Source of the DNA: Luteimonas cucumeris
GTDB lineage: Bacteria > Pseudomonadota > Gammaproteobacteria > Xanthomonadales > Xanthomonadaceae
Reading direction: 5' to 3'
Assembly: GCF_007830035.1 (NCBI RefSeq)
Contig: NZ_VLKN01000003.1
Span: forward strand, 62,001-126,000
DNA: 64,000 nucleotides
Under the pieces are notes generated by a model, which was given only the letters and a program-made list of their open reading frames with translations, did no database searches and had not been told where the DNA came from. A program made the position numbers and the translations under genes. Shown piece after piece: positions 63,736 through 64,000 of this stretch. Position 1 is the stretch's first letter. Each line of letters starts with the position of its first letter.

Positions 63736-64000
63736 ATGGGCAAGAAGGAATTCGAAGTTTCAAGGGCCGAAGGCGCGCACCGCCGCATGGCCGACATGGC
63801 CGGCGAATGGGAGGGCACGTTCAAGCTCTGGTTCGAACCCGGCGACCCGGCCTGCGAATCGATCCAGCGCGGCACGATCAGGTCGATCCTCGGCGGACGT
63901 TTCCTGTTGCATGAGTACGAGACGCAGATCAACGGCGACGCCGTATCGGGGGTTGCGATCTACGGGTATCACCTCGACGCCGGCGCCTGGGAATCGGCGT
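63736..64000 (+). CDS. DUF1579 family protein, N-terminal part
   Basis: 88 codons before the window ends. The sequence shows MAGEWEGTFKLWFEPGDPA, TIRSILGGRFLLHEYET and GVAIYGYHLDAG, the pattern of DUF1579, a lipocalin-like beta-barrel family of unknown role. A GAGAGAGG ribosome site lies upstream (63720-63728). The gap 63501-63735 holds the promoters of this gene and the divergent receptor; no motif is clear there. Confidence 0.8.
   Translation, partial: MGKKEFEVSRAEGAHRRMADMAGEWEGTFKLWFEPGDPACESIQRGTIRSILGGRFLLHEYETQINGDAVSGVAIYGYHLDAGAWESA

Overview
The window is GC-rich, densely coded chromosomal DNA of a gammaproteobacterium of the Xanthomonadaceae/Lysobacteraceae (Lysobacter, Luteimonas or Xanthomonas type). 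The assignment is inferred from gene order and protein style: kdkA beside a divergent family 9 glycosyltransferase, rpmF-fabH-fabD-fabG-acpP-fabF followed by pabB-pabC-mltG-tmk-holB-pilZ, rpoE-rseA-mucD-lepA-lepB-rnc-era-recO, and a TonB receptor. No phage, transposase, integrase or CRISPR array was seen. It reads as core genome with small accessory patches.

Layout. 1-3.8 kb: start of an LPS glycosyltransferase, Kdo kinase, an MBL hydrolase, and moaA-moaC-moaD-moaE for molybdenum cofactor. 4.0-7.5 kb: a signal recognition particle RNA and tRNA-Ser(GGA) on the minus strand, then dnaX-ybaB-recR and a HIT protein. 7.6-12 kb: a minus-strand moxR-DUF58-tgpA-slp cluster. 12-15.6 kb: a GT39 glycosyltransferase, a methyltransferase coupled to maf, and a small membrane protein. 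15.7-26.6 kb: a long plus-strand run from yceD through fatty acid synthesis into folate, cell wall, dTMP, replication-clamp-loader and type IV pilus genes, mostly joined by 4-base start/stop overlaps.

26.7-38.9 kb: a probably frameshifted ORF that ends in a copy of the pilZ tail, a FadB/FadJ-like beta-oxidation enzyme, the sigma-E cluster (rpoE-rseA-mucD) with a good sigma-E-type promoter in front, then lepA, lepB, DUF4845, rnc, era and recO. 38.9-49 kb: a REC-HPt regulator, a YdbH-like AsmA-family protein with its DUF1318 lipoprotein partner, rlmD, a CYTH protein, nagZ-hpt, thioinosine phosphorylase, a cold-shock gene and an AidB-type dehydrogenase. 49-52 kb: a fabR/desT-like repressor divergent from a desC-like reductase and a desB-like desaturase, with a palindromic operator candidate between them. 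52-64 kb: a hydrolase-like lipoprotein, an ABC exporter, yigZ, an ECF sigma factor with a membrane protein, a GAF-GAF-GGDEF-EAL protein, a TonB receptor and the start of a DUF1579 gene.

The most unusual structure is non-coding. Short gaps between genes carry several families of paired inverted repeats. One family has the same architecture at each site (two arms made of short imperfect units around a 30-60 nt spacer), but the arm unit differs from site to site while the two arms of each element still match each other. Other notable signals are a canonical promoter that would give a nearly leaderless yceD transcript beside a perfect 12-bp palindrome, the duplicated pilZ tail, a YnbE/YdbL-like fused lipoprotein, and a PabB lacking the usual lysine.
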